Positions 11,335 through 22,945 of a DNA stretch of 64,000 nt are shown piece by piece. The position numbers were made by a program, and so were the translations under genes. A model generated the notes under the pieces. That model was not told where the DNA came from, did not search any database, and saw only the letters and a list, made by a program, of their open reading frames with translations. This DNA comes from Corbicula japonica (taxonomy: Eukaryota; Mollusca; Bivalvia; Venerida; Cyrenidae): the NCBI GenBank assembly GCA_038501625.1, contig JAZAYU010000870.1:1-64000 (forward strand). Reading direction: 5' to 3'. Each line of letters begins with the position of its first letter. Position 1 is the stretch's first letter.

Positions 11335-14300
11335 CAGTACTGAAAATCAAGACATTGACATTTTTTGCGTTTCCACTCCGTTTCATTTCCATTTCAATTG
11401 GCAACGTTTTCCGCTTCGCTTCCATTCCGTTTCCGTTGCGTTTCCATTCCGTTTCCATTTCGATTAAAACGCTTTTAACGCTGCGTTTTCAGCGTTTTTC
11501 CGTTTCTAGATTTTCTTCCGTTTCTAGCGTTTCCATCGTTCCATTTCCACTTCCGTGCGTTTTTACCGTTTCCACGGTAAAATATTTTCGTTCAACAAAT
11601 TTCAGTTGTAAATTCAAAACATGTAGATTTCTATCACATGGAATGAAATAAGGCGAGAAACTTCTGACTGGCGTTGCAAAATTGACATAACCATGTTTGC
11701 ATCAAGACTATGCCGTGAAGGCGATCCGATCCGGCGAAGGAAAACAATGAGAATTTTTCCATGTAAATTTGGCAAATTAAATGCTTGTAGGACAGCTTAG
11801 ATATGATACATTTATAAAAAAACAAACTAGAAAGCCCTTTGTAGGATTCTCTTGAATTATCTAAAAGCGGTATTCATTCGCTCTTGCTTACGATTTAGTT
11901 GTTTCTTAAAGAAGAGTCAAAATAAGAATGTCACAATGTTCATTTAAATTCCCTAAAATTCCGATAATTTATCTGCCTCGAACAAATGTTGCCATGACAA
12001 CAGTGACTATCAGTGATATCTACTTCTTATAGGTAATAAAATTGTCAAACCGCTTACAAAGAATTATAGGTCAATTATGAAATTAGGTATCAAACTAAAT
12101 TTGACAAAAATCTTTAGAATTATTAATTTGTAAATTTAAAAACAACTACGTTGTTATAAATTTAACATTATTATCATTTTTGTTAGCAACCCTATTTCAG
12201 CATGGAAGCATTATTACTGCACGTATGTCAAGTCAGATTAAATAAATTTACTGAATTATTAGCATCAGTTTCATTGGTAATTTTGAGTGATTTTAAACAT
12301 TTTACATCAAAATAATGTTAATCACTATAAAAAAGATATAGTTTAAGATTCATAGTAAGTTCCCGCAAGTTCCCAGCGCGGGGCACATGTGCGTATACAT
12401 GACTCGAGCTGGCGCCAGGATTAGTGATTAAAAAGCATTGTCTGCACGATAATCATGCCTTAGAGTGTATTTACCATTGTTTTTCTAACAACACTGTAAA
12501 AGTTATTGTCTTATGAAGAGTTTTAATTATTGAGAAATAATAAAGCGAAGCATCTTAATCATTTACATGTAGGTGCTAAAATATTTAGCTTCGATGATGT
12601 TACCCAACGTGCGTCCAGATACGACTGATATCTATCTTTCGCTATTCACGGGACATTAATTCAATTCACTTCATATTAATTTAAATATCTGAGTAAGATG
12701 CAAGTGTCATGAGCTATTGTTGCGTTTTGATTTGTTTTTGAAGCAGGCATGCGTATTCTAAAAGTAGTTTGTTTAGAATCTGAAATTTTAGAAACAAATA
12801 TTTTATACAATTACGCTCATGTAAATAAAGTGTTGCAATAATACAAAGTGACTAAGCTTTCTAGAGTTACATTGGATTTTTTTCGGTATAAACAAAACAA
12901 ATAATCGTACAATGTCCGCGGAAGATAACCTCTTCTTGACTAATGGGAAAGTGCCTACTGTTGTTAATACGAAGGGAGATAACTTTTTCCAAACTTGCTA
13001 TTGCTGAATAATTATATTTAGACGAAACGCAACTTGTGATAAATATTTGACCAGACATCGCATTAAATGTTGGGTTTTGCGTGTGCCGTACATTTATTTG
13101 GAAACTAAAAATAAACAACAAGATCAATAATAAATAACAACTCTATACTGGTCAAAGATCACCGCCAGTGAAATCTAATGTAAAAGATCGTACCTTATTT
13201 TTAATTATTGATAATTGAAAGCCCTTTCAATGTAGAAACGTTCACTTTCAAAACAGGAGTTTAATTGTTGTGATGTTTGTTAAATAACTGAATGTTCAAA
13301 AACAATATTTTGTATCTGTGACCGAGAAATGCATAATTCTAATCGCAAGCATCGTGTCATTCATGCGAATCGTTCTTAGACCAAGGCTAAAACAGAACAC
13401 AAATACCACCCACGACGAAACCTTTCACATGCTTCTCACAAGAAGCGTGCATCTCGTGCAAATCGTGTCTTTTTATTTGCACACGTCTGACGCATTGTTT
13501 ACGTTTCATTGTAGTACAATGTACGTCTTATGTATTTTACGTCATATGTTTATGATGTATTCAACGAGCAAACAACGTGTATTTCGAACAAATCACATGG
13601 TTTTTACCACCAAAATCAGACATCTGATATTATTGTCGGCGTTTGATTGTAGGTCATATTTAATGACGAATGTTAAATTCCTGAAAACATTATTTCCAAA
13701 GGGCAGTTGATGCTGTTTCCTATGAGTTAAATAAACCATTGCAACATGTTATTTCGTTTTTCATTTCTGAATCCCCGATACAAGAAACAAAATAATGTTG
13801 CGTTGTCAGTATTTTTTGCTAGATTTCTTCAATATCGCGTTTTGAAGCTATTAAACAAATAAATAAAAACATATAAACATAGGTTCAAGTGAAAACGAGC
13901 TCCTTATGAATATACATGTAGCGAAGTGTCTAATCTTTCGATAAATGTGTAACAATTGCTCGATCTGCGCTTAATAATTGTAAATATTTAGACTGATCAT
14001 TACTTGGAACACGTGTCCCACGAAGCGTCATTTCGACTATTATTTTCGTTAAAATTAATTTCGTACAAAGAAATGGTATGAACATTACTATAAATAATCG
14101 GGTGACCTAGAAACGGTAAAAACACTACTGTAAATAAGCGGGCCGTTTCGAGCGTTCCGATTATTCCGTTTTTACCGTTTCTAGCGTTCCAAACGCTCCG
14201 ATTATAGCGTTTCTACCGTTTCAAACCAAGCGTTTTTAGCGCTCCGTTGCGTTTCCATTTCGAAAGCGTTCCGTTTCCATTGCGTTTCCGTTTCAACACA

Positions 14301-14367
14301 GAGTGAAAAGCGTTTCATTTCCATTTCCACTCCGTTTCGTTTGTCAATTTCGTGATTTTCAGTACTG
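11335..14367. mobile_element. nested 3-kb element with CAGTACTG termini and TA duplication
   Basis: The left end CAGTACTGAAAATCAAGAC and the right end on the other strand, CAGTACTGAAAATCACGA, give a TIR of about 25 bp with few mismatches. TA lies directly outside both ends, as expected for Tc1/mariner-type insertion. Inside each end are 230-300 bp of iterated GTTTCCATTCCGTTTC-like words in opposite orientation, which create long low-complexity open frames (for example 11,268-11,651) that are not genes. The middle, including the 130-codon frame at 13,318-13,710, shows no transposase motif I recognise. Superfamily assignment is tentative because the subterminal repeat blocks are larger than usual for Tc1/mariner. 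Confidence 0.65.
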
Positions 14368-14876
14368 TATGTGATTGTCTGCCAATGAGCGCTGTCAATT
14401 ATTGTCAATTAAGTTTACCAAATTCCCCGTAATGATGTCACGTTCTTGTCAATTATCTTGATTGTTATTTTTCAGATAGAATATTTGATGTAATTTTGAT
14501 CAAACAAAGTTGATAACGGCGAAGGAAATAATAATAAATGAATTATGAAATATTAAGCATTTGTTGTTCATTTTTAATTTGTGTAATTTGGTAAATACAT
14601 GTATAGTCTCTGGAACGTACCAGATAAATCTCAATGTCACAGCTAAGATCAAAATCCTCTCTAGATGTGCGAACGGTACAAAATATTATTAAAAGTACGA
14701 CTGTTTGCAGAAAAACCAGATGGACAGAAAAAAAAACTTGAAAATTTAATGCAACAGTCGAATGCATAAGAAGAAAAACTAGTTTAATAATTTAATTGCA
14801 TAAAAAGAAATCAACAAGAGTTCACTCATTTTTCGTCGTGAATTACTGTTGCCCTGGTCAAATCGCATGAACATAT

Positions 14877-15453
14877 GGAGGCAGTTAATAGTTTGAAGCC
14901 ATAGATGCGAATTGGCCCCGGTCAAATATGAAGATAAGAGGTAAGTGGGCAAACTGTAAGCTTCATGGCACTTTAAAATATTTTTAGATGCTATATTTGC
15001 AGTTTCACATATGTAGCTAGGATCCCCAAAAATTGCCTGACATGCTCTTTTTGACCTTGACACTTTCAATGTGAGGCAGGTGCTTGGAAATGCGAAACTT
15101 ATACATTTCTGGCTCTGTCTTCAGTTTAACTTGCAATTCTCAAGGGGCATACAAACAAGTGTGAGTAGTGCAAAATCTTGGTGTTTATGGTATATTTTGA
15201 GTATGATTTAATGAAACAGTAGGGATTTTACCATGTGTGAGTGGCAAGCATTTATTTTGGTTGTTGGCAATAAGAAAGCTGTGAACTGTAGAATGTTTGA
15301 AATTTTGCCTCATCGGCCGACCAGTTTTCGCTTCCAGAATTTGAAAGTTAATGGTGCTTAAAAATCAACTGATATGTTTTGAATATAATTTTACTTTGTT
15401 TTCATAAACTGAATGTCATTGTGATGTCAGTTATGTGCCCTTTCTGTTTCAGG
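14877..15453 (+). repeat. 576-bp direct repeat, copy 1, intron-like
   Basis: This block and 16,527-17,102 are near-identical direct repeats 1.65 kb apart. Each contains AAGAG|GTAAGTGG, a strong splice donor, about 63 bp from its left edge. Each ends in CCCTTTCTGTTTCAG|G, a strong acceptor, exactly where similarity stops. The repeat thus looks like the end of an exon plus a whole ~512-bp intron. Sequence after the acceptor differs between copies but stays open: 36 codons here, ending at TAA near 15,561. Confidence 0.75.
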
Positions 15454-16526
15454 CATAATTTTGGTCTAGAATTCTGTGTTGGACTTCCATATTTGCAAAA
15501 TGACATCATTTTAAGCTGTGTACTTGCTGACAAGATGATGGTTAAAAATAAAGGGAGGTAACTACAGTTTTTAAGAAAAAATAATCCTGCACCGAGCCAT
15601 AAAAACCAGTCGCGAAATGTCAGAAATGTATATTTTCATAGAAAGTCCATCAAATACATCATGAAAATGTCTCAAATGGTTACGAAAGAGCATTTGGCAT
15701 AATATTTGCTAGAAAATCAAGCCGATAAAAAATAATTAAGACAAATCAAGCTTGGCAAGCAAATTTCCACAGTCCGCGCTTTGCAAACCGAGTCTTAAAT
15801 TCTGGTCGACTAATGAAAATCAAGTTCTAAAACTATGTAGGGCTTGCCATGAACACTGTTATTAGTTTAGCAGGTATTTTAGCCCAGATAGGCAGGATTT
15901 GGCCTTTAGCTGTAGTCTGTTATGTCACTTTAGCTGTTCATTCCTTTCTGCAGCCATAGGTAAGAATTTCATCATTTGCTATTTTTCATGGCCATTTTAT
16001 AATTCAATCATCATTCTGGTGACATTAGAGCAAGCATAAACATAAAGTGTGATGTGTGTAATGTTGAAAAGTGGCAGTTGAATGGCAGGAAGGTATGCAG
16101 GTGGTTCATATGAGCAACTGAAACATGATGACAGCATGGTAGGTGAGTGATCAAAGTGAATTATGGCCAGTTTTGCCTGTTTGACTGATAAAAGTTGCTT
16201 TGCCTGACATATTTTTACAAAAATAAGTGCTTGTAACAGCATATTTTTCATTGTTCATCTTCTATGAGCTTCTTTATGGTATATGATTGTCAGGTATTCT
16301 GGTTCCAATGTCTGTTTTGTTGCATTTCTTAGAAGCACTGAATTAATGTACTTGACTGTAACTGGAGGCAAAATTGGTCAGTTTTGGAAAGTGAGTGGTG
16401 ATAGTCATTTGCTCTTTGACAGGATGAAGATACTGGCTTGGTTTAGGTCTCATTTTGCTCAGAAAAGGTTCTAAACTTGAACAAAGATGAGTTAATGGCT
16501 TAAAGGAAATCACTCTCTGCTCTAAA
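15454..16526 (+). other. unique spacer between the 576-bp direct repeats
   Basis: The first ~108 bases continue as an open frame from the repeat's acceptor-like edge. The remainder has frequent stops and no recognised domain. Confidence 0.4.
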
Positions 16527-17102
16527 GGAGGCAGTAAATAGTTTGTAGCCATAGTTGCGGATTGGCCCCGGTCAAATTTGAAGATAAGAGGTAAGTGGGC
16601 AAACTGTAAGCTTCATGGCACTTTAAAATATTTTTAGATGCTATTTTTGCAGTTCACATATGTAGCTAGGATCCCCAAAAATTGCCTGACATGCTCTTTT
16701 TGACCTTGACACTTTCAGTGTGAGGCAGGTGCTTGGAAATGCGAAACTAATACATTTCTGGCTCTGCCTTCAGTTTAACTTGCAATTCTCAAGGGGCATA
16801 CAAACAAGTGTGAGTAGTGCAAAATCTTGGTGGTTATGGTATATTTTGAGTATGATTTAATGAAACAGTAGGAATTTTACCATGTGTGAGTGGCAAGCAT
16901 TTATTTTGGTTGTTGGCAATAAGAAAGCTGTGAACTGATGAATGTTTGAAATTTTGCCTCATCGGCCGACCAGTTTTCGCTTCCAGAATTTGAAAGTTAA
17001 TGGTGCTTAAAAATCAACTGTTATGTTTTGAATATAATTTTGCTTTGTTTTCATAAACTGAATGTCATTGTGATGTCAGTTATGTGCCCTTTCTGTTTCA
17101 GG
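16527..17102 (+). repeat. 576-bp direct repeat, copy 2, intron-like
   Basis: This is the second copy of the block at 14,877-15,453, with the same donor-like GTAAGT near 16,591 and acceptor-like TTTCTGTTTCAG at its right edge. After the edge the frame stays open for 71 codons to a TGA at 17,318 (YVLVGSKWNCRVGCDSLV at its start). That may be a decayed exon, but I cannot name its family. Confidence 0.75.
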
Positions 17103-17484
17103 TATGTGCTAGTAGGGAGCAAGTGGAATTGTCGTGTCGGCTGTGATTCTTTGGTTTTGCGATATATCAGAATAACCGTTTACTGCCGCCTATTCCAAGA
17201 GTTAAACATTAAATCAAGTAGCCTATCGATCAATCGTAACAAAGTGCTTATTATCTGCGGCGACACTTGGCAGAAACAAAACACATCAAAATTAATCATT
17301 CTTTCAATTATTTTTTGACAAGTTTTCGTAGATCCGAAGTTCAAGTCTATGCGTCGAAAATGGCGGGAATATTGACGTGTTCACGTAAAAGACAAAGTCG
17401 CCGATCTATACGGTTATCCGGATAGTATTCGGATAGTATATACGGATATCCGGATACCGAAAAAGGTATCCGTTGACATCCCTA

Positions 17485-17492
17485 GTAAAAAG
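17485..17492 (+). repeat. 8-bp target site duplication, right
   Basis: Exact copy of GTAAAAAG found at 10,476-10,483, directly after the CCCTA terminus of the hAT-like element. Confidence 0.85.
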
Positions 17493-17583
17493 AAAACATT
17501 GAACTCATTTTTTCCAGAAGAAAAATGTTTTCATGCACAGGCATGTTACATATTAAAGGGTTTATTCAAATTATTTATGTATA

Positions 17584-17622
17584 TGTTGTTGTTTGTTGCA
17601 ATGTTGTTGTTGTTGTTGTTTT
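17584..17622 (+). repeat. TTG microsatellite
   Basis: Imperfect run of TTG units with one interruption (TTTGTTGCAATG). Confidence 0.8.
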
Positions 17623-18118
17623 CAATATAAAAAAGACATTTTAGATTATACAAGTTTTTCATTTCTGTATAAAAAGTCGTACCTGCAAAACACTACGTCA
17701 AAATCTCATGAAAATTTTAATTAAAATTTAAATAGCTCAATATAGTTGATTTTTTTGAAACTGTAGCAATCGTCTTAAAAAACATGTGGCTTGATATAAC
17801 TATCGTACTCAGCAAAAAACCCAAAACCTTGCGCTTTATAACTTGAAAAATACAAATACAAAACCTAAATTTTCCCACAATCACAAAAAATAACGGTTAA
17901 AAACTTACTTTCATAACCAGAATCATATAATGCACAGCCAGCTGAGTTCAAAACAAATTGAATTTTCATTTCCAAACACAATTCACATAAATTGTCAATT
18001 TGTTTCCGGATTGATATGTCAGAAATACAGTGTCAGGTTTCTTTTGTTGTTGTTGAGCAAAGAAACGGGTGGCAGGTGTTCTCTGTTTCTTTGACAAAGA
18101 TAATGTATCAAAATTCCA

Positions 18119-20075
18119 GTCCAAAATAAAAAGGGAAAATCTTGCTTTCCCTTTTGAAATCAGTTTTACTACAGAACAATTTTTCATAGCAAACAGCTGT
18201 CTATATTCGACGTTTTGCTCTATAAATGCAGATGATGTTGATCATTTCAGAAGAAATTTCTGCTGAAAATCTCTTAAAGTTCCAAAATGATGAATATAGC
18301 AACAGTGGAAATTAATAATAACCCTTGATTCTATATAATTTCAGCTGAAATTTCAGCTAGAAATTTCACTCTCATAGCAGTAATATCTGTTCAAATTGCA
18401 ATATCGTCTAAACTTTATATTTCTAGCAGAAATTTCTGCTGGAAATTTTACCGAAACAAATGGTGGTGGAGAACATGCTTTGAACTTTCCAGCAGAAATT
18501 TCTGCCAGAAAATTTATCGAAATACAAGCTGGTGCAAAAAAGTTTATTGCACTTTCCGGCAGAAATTTCAGCTGTAAACTTTATCGAAATGTGCAGAACC
18601 TTTTTTCTGCAAATATTTCAATTAAAAATACAAAAATTAATATAAATTATGGAACAACGTCGTAAAATCATTAAAAGTCGAATAATTTTGGTCGTTTAAA
18701 CATAAATTCTGAGCACAACAATGTATTTTCTTAGCTTTACGTTCAATAATTGTCGATATGAAGACTCAATTAACGTCTAACATAAACATATAGCCTTTGT
18801 GTTTAGTCATGAAACAGATAGGTTGAAAAAAGTTATTGCATAACTTAGCAAGCATAGCTGAAAACAAAAATAATTTTAAAAAAGTACAGCAAAATAAATA
18901 AATCTTAGAAATCTACATCATTTATCTCATCTTAATTAGGACAAAAACATAAATTTAATGGTTCATTAATTTGAAGAACTACAAGAATACATGTCTGTAA
19001 AATATACGTTTGTATGATCATACTTGGTTTCTTAAAATATATTTCCATAAATAAAGATTATTCTTATAAAACTTCTTTCAGTAGTCTTAAAGCCATGCGT
19101 TTTACAGAATCATTTCATTCCTATAACATTGCCAAACGAAATTTAAAAAAGGCAACGATTCACACATTTGTCGGATAATCTATAGATTTGTGAAGAGAAC
19201 TTTCCAAAAACGAATCACAAATAATGACAGAACTAAAATACTGTATCATTAAAATTGTATTGGTCATCGTCTACAATAGGTTACTCATTATGGTTTCTAT
19301 GTATATACACAAGATTTTATACACTTTCTACATCATAATAACTGAGATAAATACAGAACAAAATATGAAATGTAACTCATTGACAATTAGTATTTTCTCA
19401 ATATGATGTTCATGAAACTAGTCCTTATTAGAAAATAATTCAGGATCAAACAATATTTATAAGCATAACATATTTTGCACAAACACATGCGAGAATCAAA
19501 CTAACTTTTAAGCAGTACCTACTCAGCTTCTTTATACCCTCAGCTTATTACATTTCTTCAATAAGACTTATGCAATTATATTCATTTTTTCATCGTTCTT
19601 CCATTTAAGAAAATTGCTGAAGTTTTTATAATATTATGTCAAGTATCGATCTCACCAGTTCAATGATGACGGTTCTTAAACAGGTATATCTTCAATTTTC
19701 TTTCCAAATTTCTATATTTAATTTAAGTAACGATGGTAAAATAATATTAGGGTGTAAGGTTCTAAATTGCTCATTGTACACTGTAATCTTTTTCAATGTC
19801 TGTCGTAAGTTTCTTTTGTATTCTAAAATAATTCGTTTATTGTTTGTTTCCTTTATGTCCGATTGACCTCTGAGTTGTTTTGCTGATGGTATTTGTGAAG
19901 TAATTTAAGAAGTACCAGCGTCACTTCTGCGTAGAATATCTACCGTTTTAACAAAACCGGAATCTCTACATCTTGGTGTGTATCCCCGACATATTAAAGT
20001 TAACCTGAAAAAAACCCAGACAGTTAATCATTTAACGTGCTGCAATTTGTTATCTTTATAATATTTGAGGAAATA
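18119..20075 (-). repeat. right arm of the ~1.9-kb inverted repeat
   Basis: Reverse complement of 7,290-9,185. The inner edge is GTCCAAAATAAAAAGGG at 18119. The outer end fades near AATATTTGAGGAAATAAA at about 20,075. Open frames in it (for example 18,396-18,665) mirror frames in the left arm and carry the same palindromic motif, so they are not counted as genes. Confidence 0.8.
18240..18600 (-). repeat. cluster of palindromic GCAGAAATTTCTGC motifs (right arm)
   Basis: Mirror of the left-arm cluster. Motif copies occur near 18,250, 18,350, 18,425, 18,490, 18,500 and 18,560, several of them with the perfect 14-bp palindrome and others with one or two changes. Confidence 0.75.
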
Positions 20076-20457
20076 AAGCATTTTTGTGAAACTGCAAGTT
20101 TCGGTCTAAACTCTAAATAAATGTGAGAAATTCGCCACATTAATTAAAACGTCATTTATTTAATTATTCTATCTCTTCCAAGCAGTTTAACAATAACCAA
20201 TTATTGTCGAGAATAGTTCTGATTTTATTTTATTCTAGGCACGCAAGCAAAACTCACTGTCGAATTCATGTTCTATATATCGAGGTTTATTATATTTTTA
20301 AATTGTGGAGAAGTACTTGACAGTCTGAATTGGCAGGCTTAAAGGAAGAAACAAATCGCAGATATTGTATTAAAATAGATGAAAAGGGAACTTTGATGAC
20401 CCTCGATCACGACAAATATGAAAATATTGCAGGCTCGGTTTGATTGAGCCTGTTCAT

Positions 20458-20487
20458 GGGCAGTAATGGAAATGCATATTACTGCCC
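20458..20487. repeat. 10-bp-arm hairpin
   Basis: GGGCAGTAAT and ATTACTGCCC are perfect arms around a 10-base loop. It lies beside GGCTCGGTTTGATTGAGCC, itself a small palindrome. Both are parts of a dispersed repeat also represented near 481-545. Confidence 0.75.
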
Positions 20488-20513
20488 ACGCCTCCTAGCC
20501 CCGGGTTGAGCGC

Positions 20514-20700
20514 AACTCAATATTTACACCTATAAACAGTACACTTTTGATCCATCCCAAACGATGGTATGCATATTGCGGTGATCATTGAACCTTCAAT
20601 GCGGTATTTCCAGATTAATACCATTCCATGTTCAGCGGCGTATGGTCCCCAGATAAAAGAATGGGGTTGCCCTAAACGAGAAAACAATGGACGGAAAAAA
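20514..20700 (-). repeat. dispersed repeat, inverted partner of 862-1,050
   Basis: Reverse complement of the block at 862-1,050 (see there); shares GACCATACGCCGCTGA and GTAAATATTGAGT on the minus strand. Confidence 0.65.
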
Positions 20701-22263
20701 ACAGAATATTAACGCATTCAAAAAATATATAATACGTTGAATATGGTTAACAAAAAATAACATTATCACGTGTGCTCATATGTTGTTTTGACTTAGGTAA
20801 ATTCATCCGTAGAGAAAACTAGTTTTTTAAAGGAATGAGAAAAGACTCTGTTATTGTCCTCAAAATACACAGATTAAACAATAACAATAACGCCGCGAGT
20901 ATTTTTGTTGTTAAGCACAGTATATTTAATGAAGGTTTCAGTGGTGCGTAATTTGTTTGAACACCCCTACATTTATGAATAAAATTCTTCGAGACAAGGT
21001 TTTTTTCCAGAATGTAGAAATCGATCATTCAGATATTAAATGTGGCACACTGAAGATTAAAAACTTTGATCTTATATGGTCCTAAAAGAAACTCTTTTCT
21101 AGATGCTTTAAAGACGTTTCTATAAGTAAATGGCGAACAACACAGACAAGTTTTCGACTAAACACTAGTGCTGGGTGATATTGGTCTACACTGTAGGTTC
21201 TAAAACCAATTTTGTCAAGGCGCATCAATAATGTTTGCCAACTTGTGATAACGTGAAAGCATCTTTGTCTCTGCTTTTGAATTCATTGATGGTTATGAAG
21301 TGTAGAAAAAACTTTGTATTAATGTGATGCTGTAAGGAAATGTAACTATGTGATTCTTTATTTGATTACAAGTGCAAGGCACACTCTAGAAATTATTGTA
21401 CACCTGATTTTTCATAAAACAACATTACCAGAAGCAAAGTCCTGAAGCAAGTAGTTTTCATTGAAAAATAAAAAATAGTCCGCAGAAATACTGGCTTTAT
21501 AGCAATGACCAAATCGAATAAAATGCAATATAGTAGTACTTTAATTTTTGAATTGCTTTTAATTAATGTTTTTCCAAAAGTAATTACAGAGTTGGAAGAC
21601 AGATACGAATTACTACACTCTTTATATTTTTGCTTCCGAGTCCATTATTCATCAAAACCAGTCCTTAACAATGATGTACTTCATGGATATGGCTTTTTAT
21701 TTCATGTGCAAGAAGTGTAGATCCAGCCTGCACACCTGTGCAGTCTGATCAGAATCTACATCGGTAACTTTAAGGTTCATGAGGTAACTTCTGACCAGGA
21801 ATGTGCATGGATGTGCAGGTTGATCTGGATCTATACTAGTCAAACATGGAATATAGGATGCATGTAGCTGGAAATTCCTAGTTCAAGAAAAATACAGTAT
21901 TAAGACATAATATTGAGGTTTGTAATATTTTATAAAAAGAAAACAACAAACAAACTCAAAGCATATTTTAAAGTATTAAGTTTGATGCACAACAATATTG
22001 TACTATTTTTTCTTTCAAAAACTGCTTGTCTATAAAAGAAAATATTGCTTTAACAGTACAATATCAAGAATGAAAAGGAATGGGTGGGAATTGAATATCG
22101 CGGTGTTCAGGAACAAAATTCAGGAAAATAATAACTGAATTGGGTCACGCTGAGCTCATAACCAACTTATCTCTTGACTTCCCCTGCTACAATAAAAAAG
22201 TTTGGAATAAACAAAGGGAAAATGATTGATGTGTAAGTATCTACCAACAGCAATATATTTTGA
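20701..22263. other. gene-free stretch with a bivalve-type dispersed repeat
   Basis: No gene seen. At about 21,721-21,845 a short inverted pair (GCCTGCACACCTGTGCAGTC, and later GTGCAGGTTGATCTGGATCT) belongs to the same word family as the GTGCCAGCTGAT-GGATCTAAA repeats at 47.9-48.1 and 62.7-62.8 kb. Confidence 0.5.
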
Positions 22264-22650
22264 TAGAAAAAAAGTGAAATATGCATATCAGGGATGGCCA
22301 CATCCAGCAAACACAGCCTCTCTACACAGCCAAACAGTAGGGAGGAAAAGAGAACATGGTATTACAATAATCAATTTAAATATGGACGCCACAAACAATT
22401 AACGAAAGTGAGAACCCGAGGGGTTACCGCCTTGGAACGGTCAGTGGCAAAACAATTTGCCACTGGGGGTTTAAACCAGGTTCTAGGGTGCACCAACCTC
22501 ACACTTGCCCCAACAGGTTCTCGTATCACAAAACAAGTACAAGTTGCCTTGGTGAAATATCTCCAACCCACCCATCGGCTCAACAATGTTGCATGCAAAA
22601 GCACACAAACATATAAAACATAAGAAGCTAAAAGAATTGCAAAGGCAAAG
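22264..22650 (+). repeat. dispersed hairpin-bearing repeat, copy 1
   Basis: About 390 bp recurring at 37,120-37,560 (minus), 55,310-55,652 (plus) and 61,597-61,945 (minus). Shared landmarks are AAATATGCAT at the start, CACAGCCTC, ACCACAAACAAT, GTGAGAACCCGAGGGGTTAC, the CAGTGGCAAA/TTTGCCACTG hairpin, AACCAGGTTCTAGGGT and AAAGCACACAAACATATAAA. The open frame 22,294-22,623 runs through it, but it is not conserved as protein in the other copies. Confidence 0.8.
22442..22465. repeat. conserved hairpin in the dispersed repeat
   Basis: CAGTGGCAAA and TTTGCCACTG are perfect 10-bp arms around ACAA. The same position in the 37-kb copy reads CAGTGACAAA-TTG-TTTTATCACTG and in the 61.8-kb copy CAGTGGCAAA-ACGA-TTTGCCACAG, so the stem is largely kept with partly compensated changes. 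Confidence 0.75.
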
Positions 22651-22734
22651 GGCGGACAATGCAACAATGAAGTCATATTCAGCCCTGGTAAAATACAGAA
22701 AATGTTGATAGTATGCAACAATAGAAGAACATTA

Positions 22735-22945
22735 CAAGACGTGCAGGAGGTAAGATAATAAAATCTCCTACCAAGGGACAACTTTCAACTTTTCCTATTT
22801 ATCCCGAGGCTTTTCATCTTACAAGTTCAGGAGGTCAGATAACAATATCTCCTACCAATGGACAACTTTTAACTTTTCCCATTTTTAATGAGGCCGATCA
22901 ACTTACAAGTACAGGAGGTAAGATAACAATATCTCCTACCAAGGG
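22735..22945 (+). repeat. three ~85-bp tandem units
   Basis: CAGGAGGTAAGATAA followed by ATCTCCTACCAA recurs at about 22,743, 22,827 and 22,913. Each unit holds AGATA/TATCT as small inverted words. Confidence 0.75.

Larger units (their letters stand above)
10484..17484. mobile_element. hAT-like DNA transposon, 7,001 bp, non-autonomous or decayed
   Basis: The left end TAGGGCTTTCAACGAATATC and the right end read on the other strand, TAGGGATGTCAACGGATACC, form imperfect ~20-bp terminal inverted repeats. An exact 8-bp duplication (GTAAAAAG) flanks them. TIRs of this form and 8-bp duplications are typical of the hAT superfamily. Just inside both ends are iterated ATCCGGATA palindromes (10,498-10,545 and 17,410-17,460), which resemble the subterminal binding repeats known in hAT elements. 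I could find no intact transposase: no BED finger and no hATC dimerisation block in a long frame. The interior is filled with a nested 3-kb element, two 576-bp direct repeats and tRNA-like sequences. It lies between the arms of the 7-20 kb inverted repeat, so it arrived after that structure formed. Confidence 0.85.

Noticed and set aside
11268..11651. 127-codon Ser/Phe-rich open frame
   Set aside because: It is produced by the iterated GTTTCCATTCCG array at the end of the nested element. The mirror array at 14,100-14,400 gives a comparable artefact.
13318..13710. 130-codon frame inside the nested element as a transposase
   Set aside because: No DDE/D acids, helix-turn-helix or zinc motif are visible, and the composition is that of random AT-rich DNA.
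14877..17102. LTR retrotransposon with 576-bp LTRs
   Set aside because: The repeat edges do not start TG or end CA, there is no primer-binding site or polypurine tract, and the 1-kb interior has no gag-pol sequence. Splice-like edges explain the borders better.
18396..18665. 89-codon frame with repeated FPAEISA-type peptides
   Set aside because: The peptide repeat reflects the palindromic DNA motif. The mirror frame at 8,667-8,921 shows the same words on the other strand, so it is DNA structure rather than protein that repeats.
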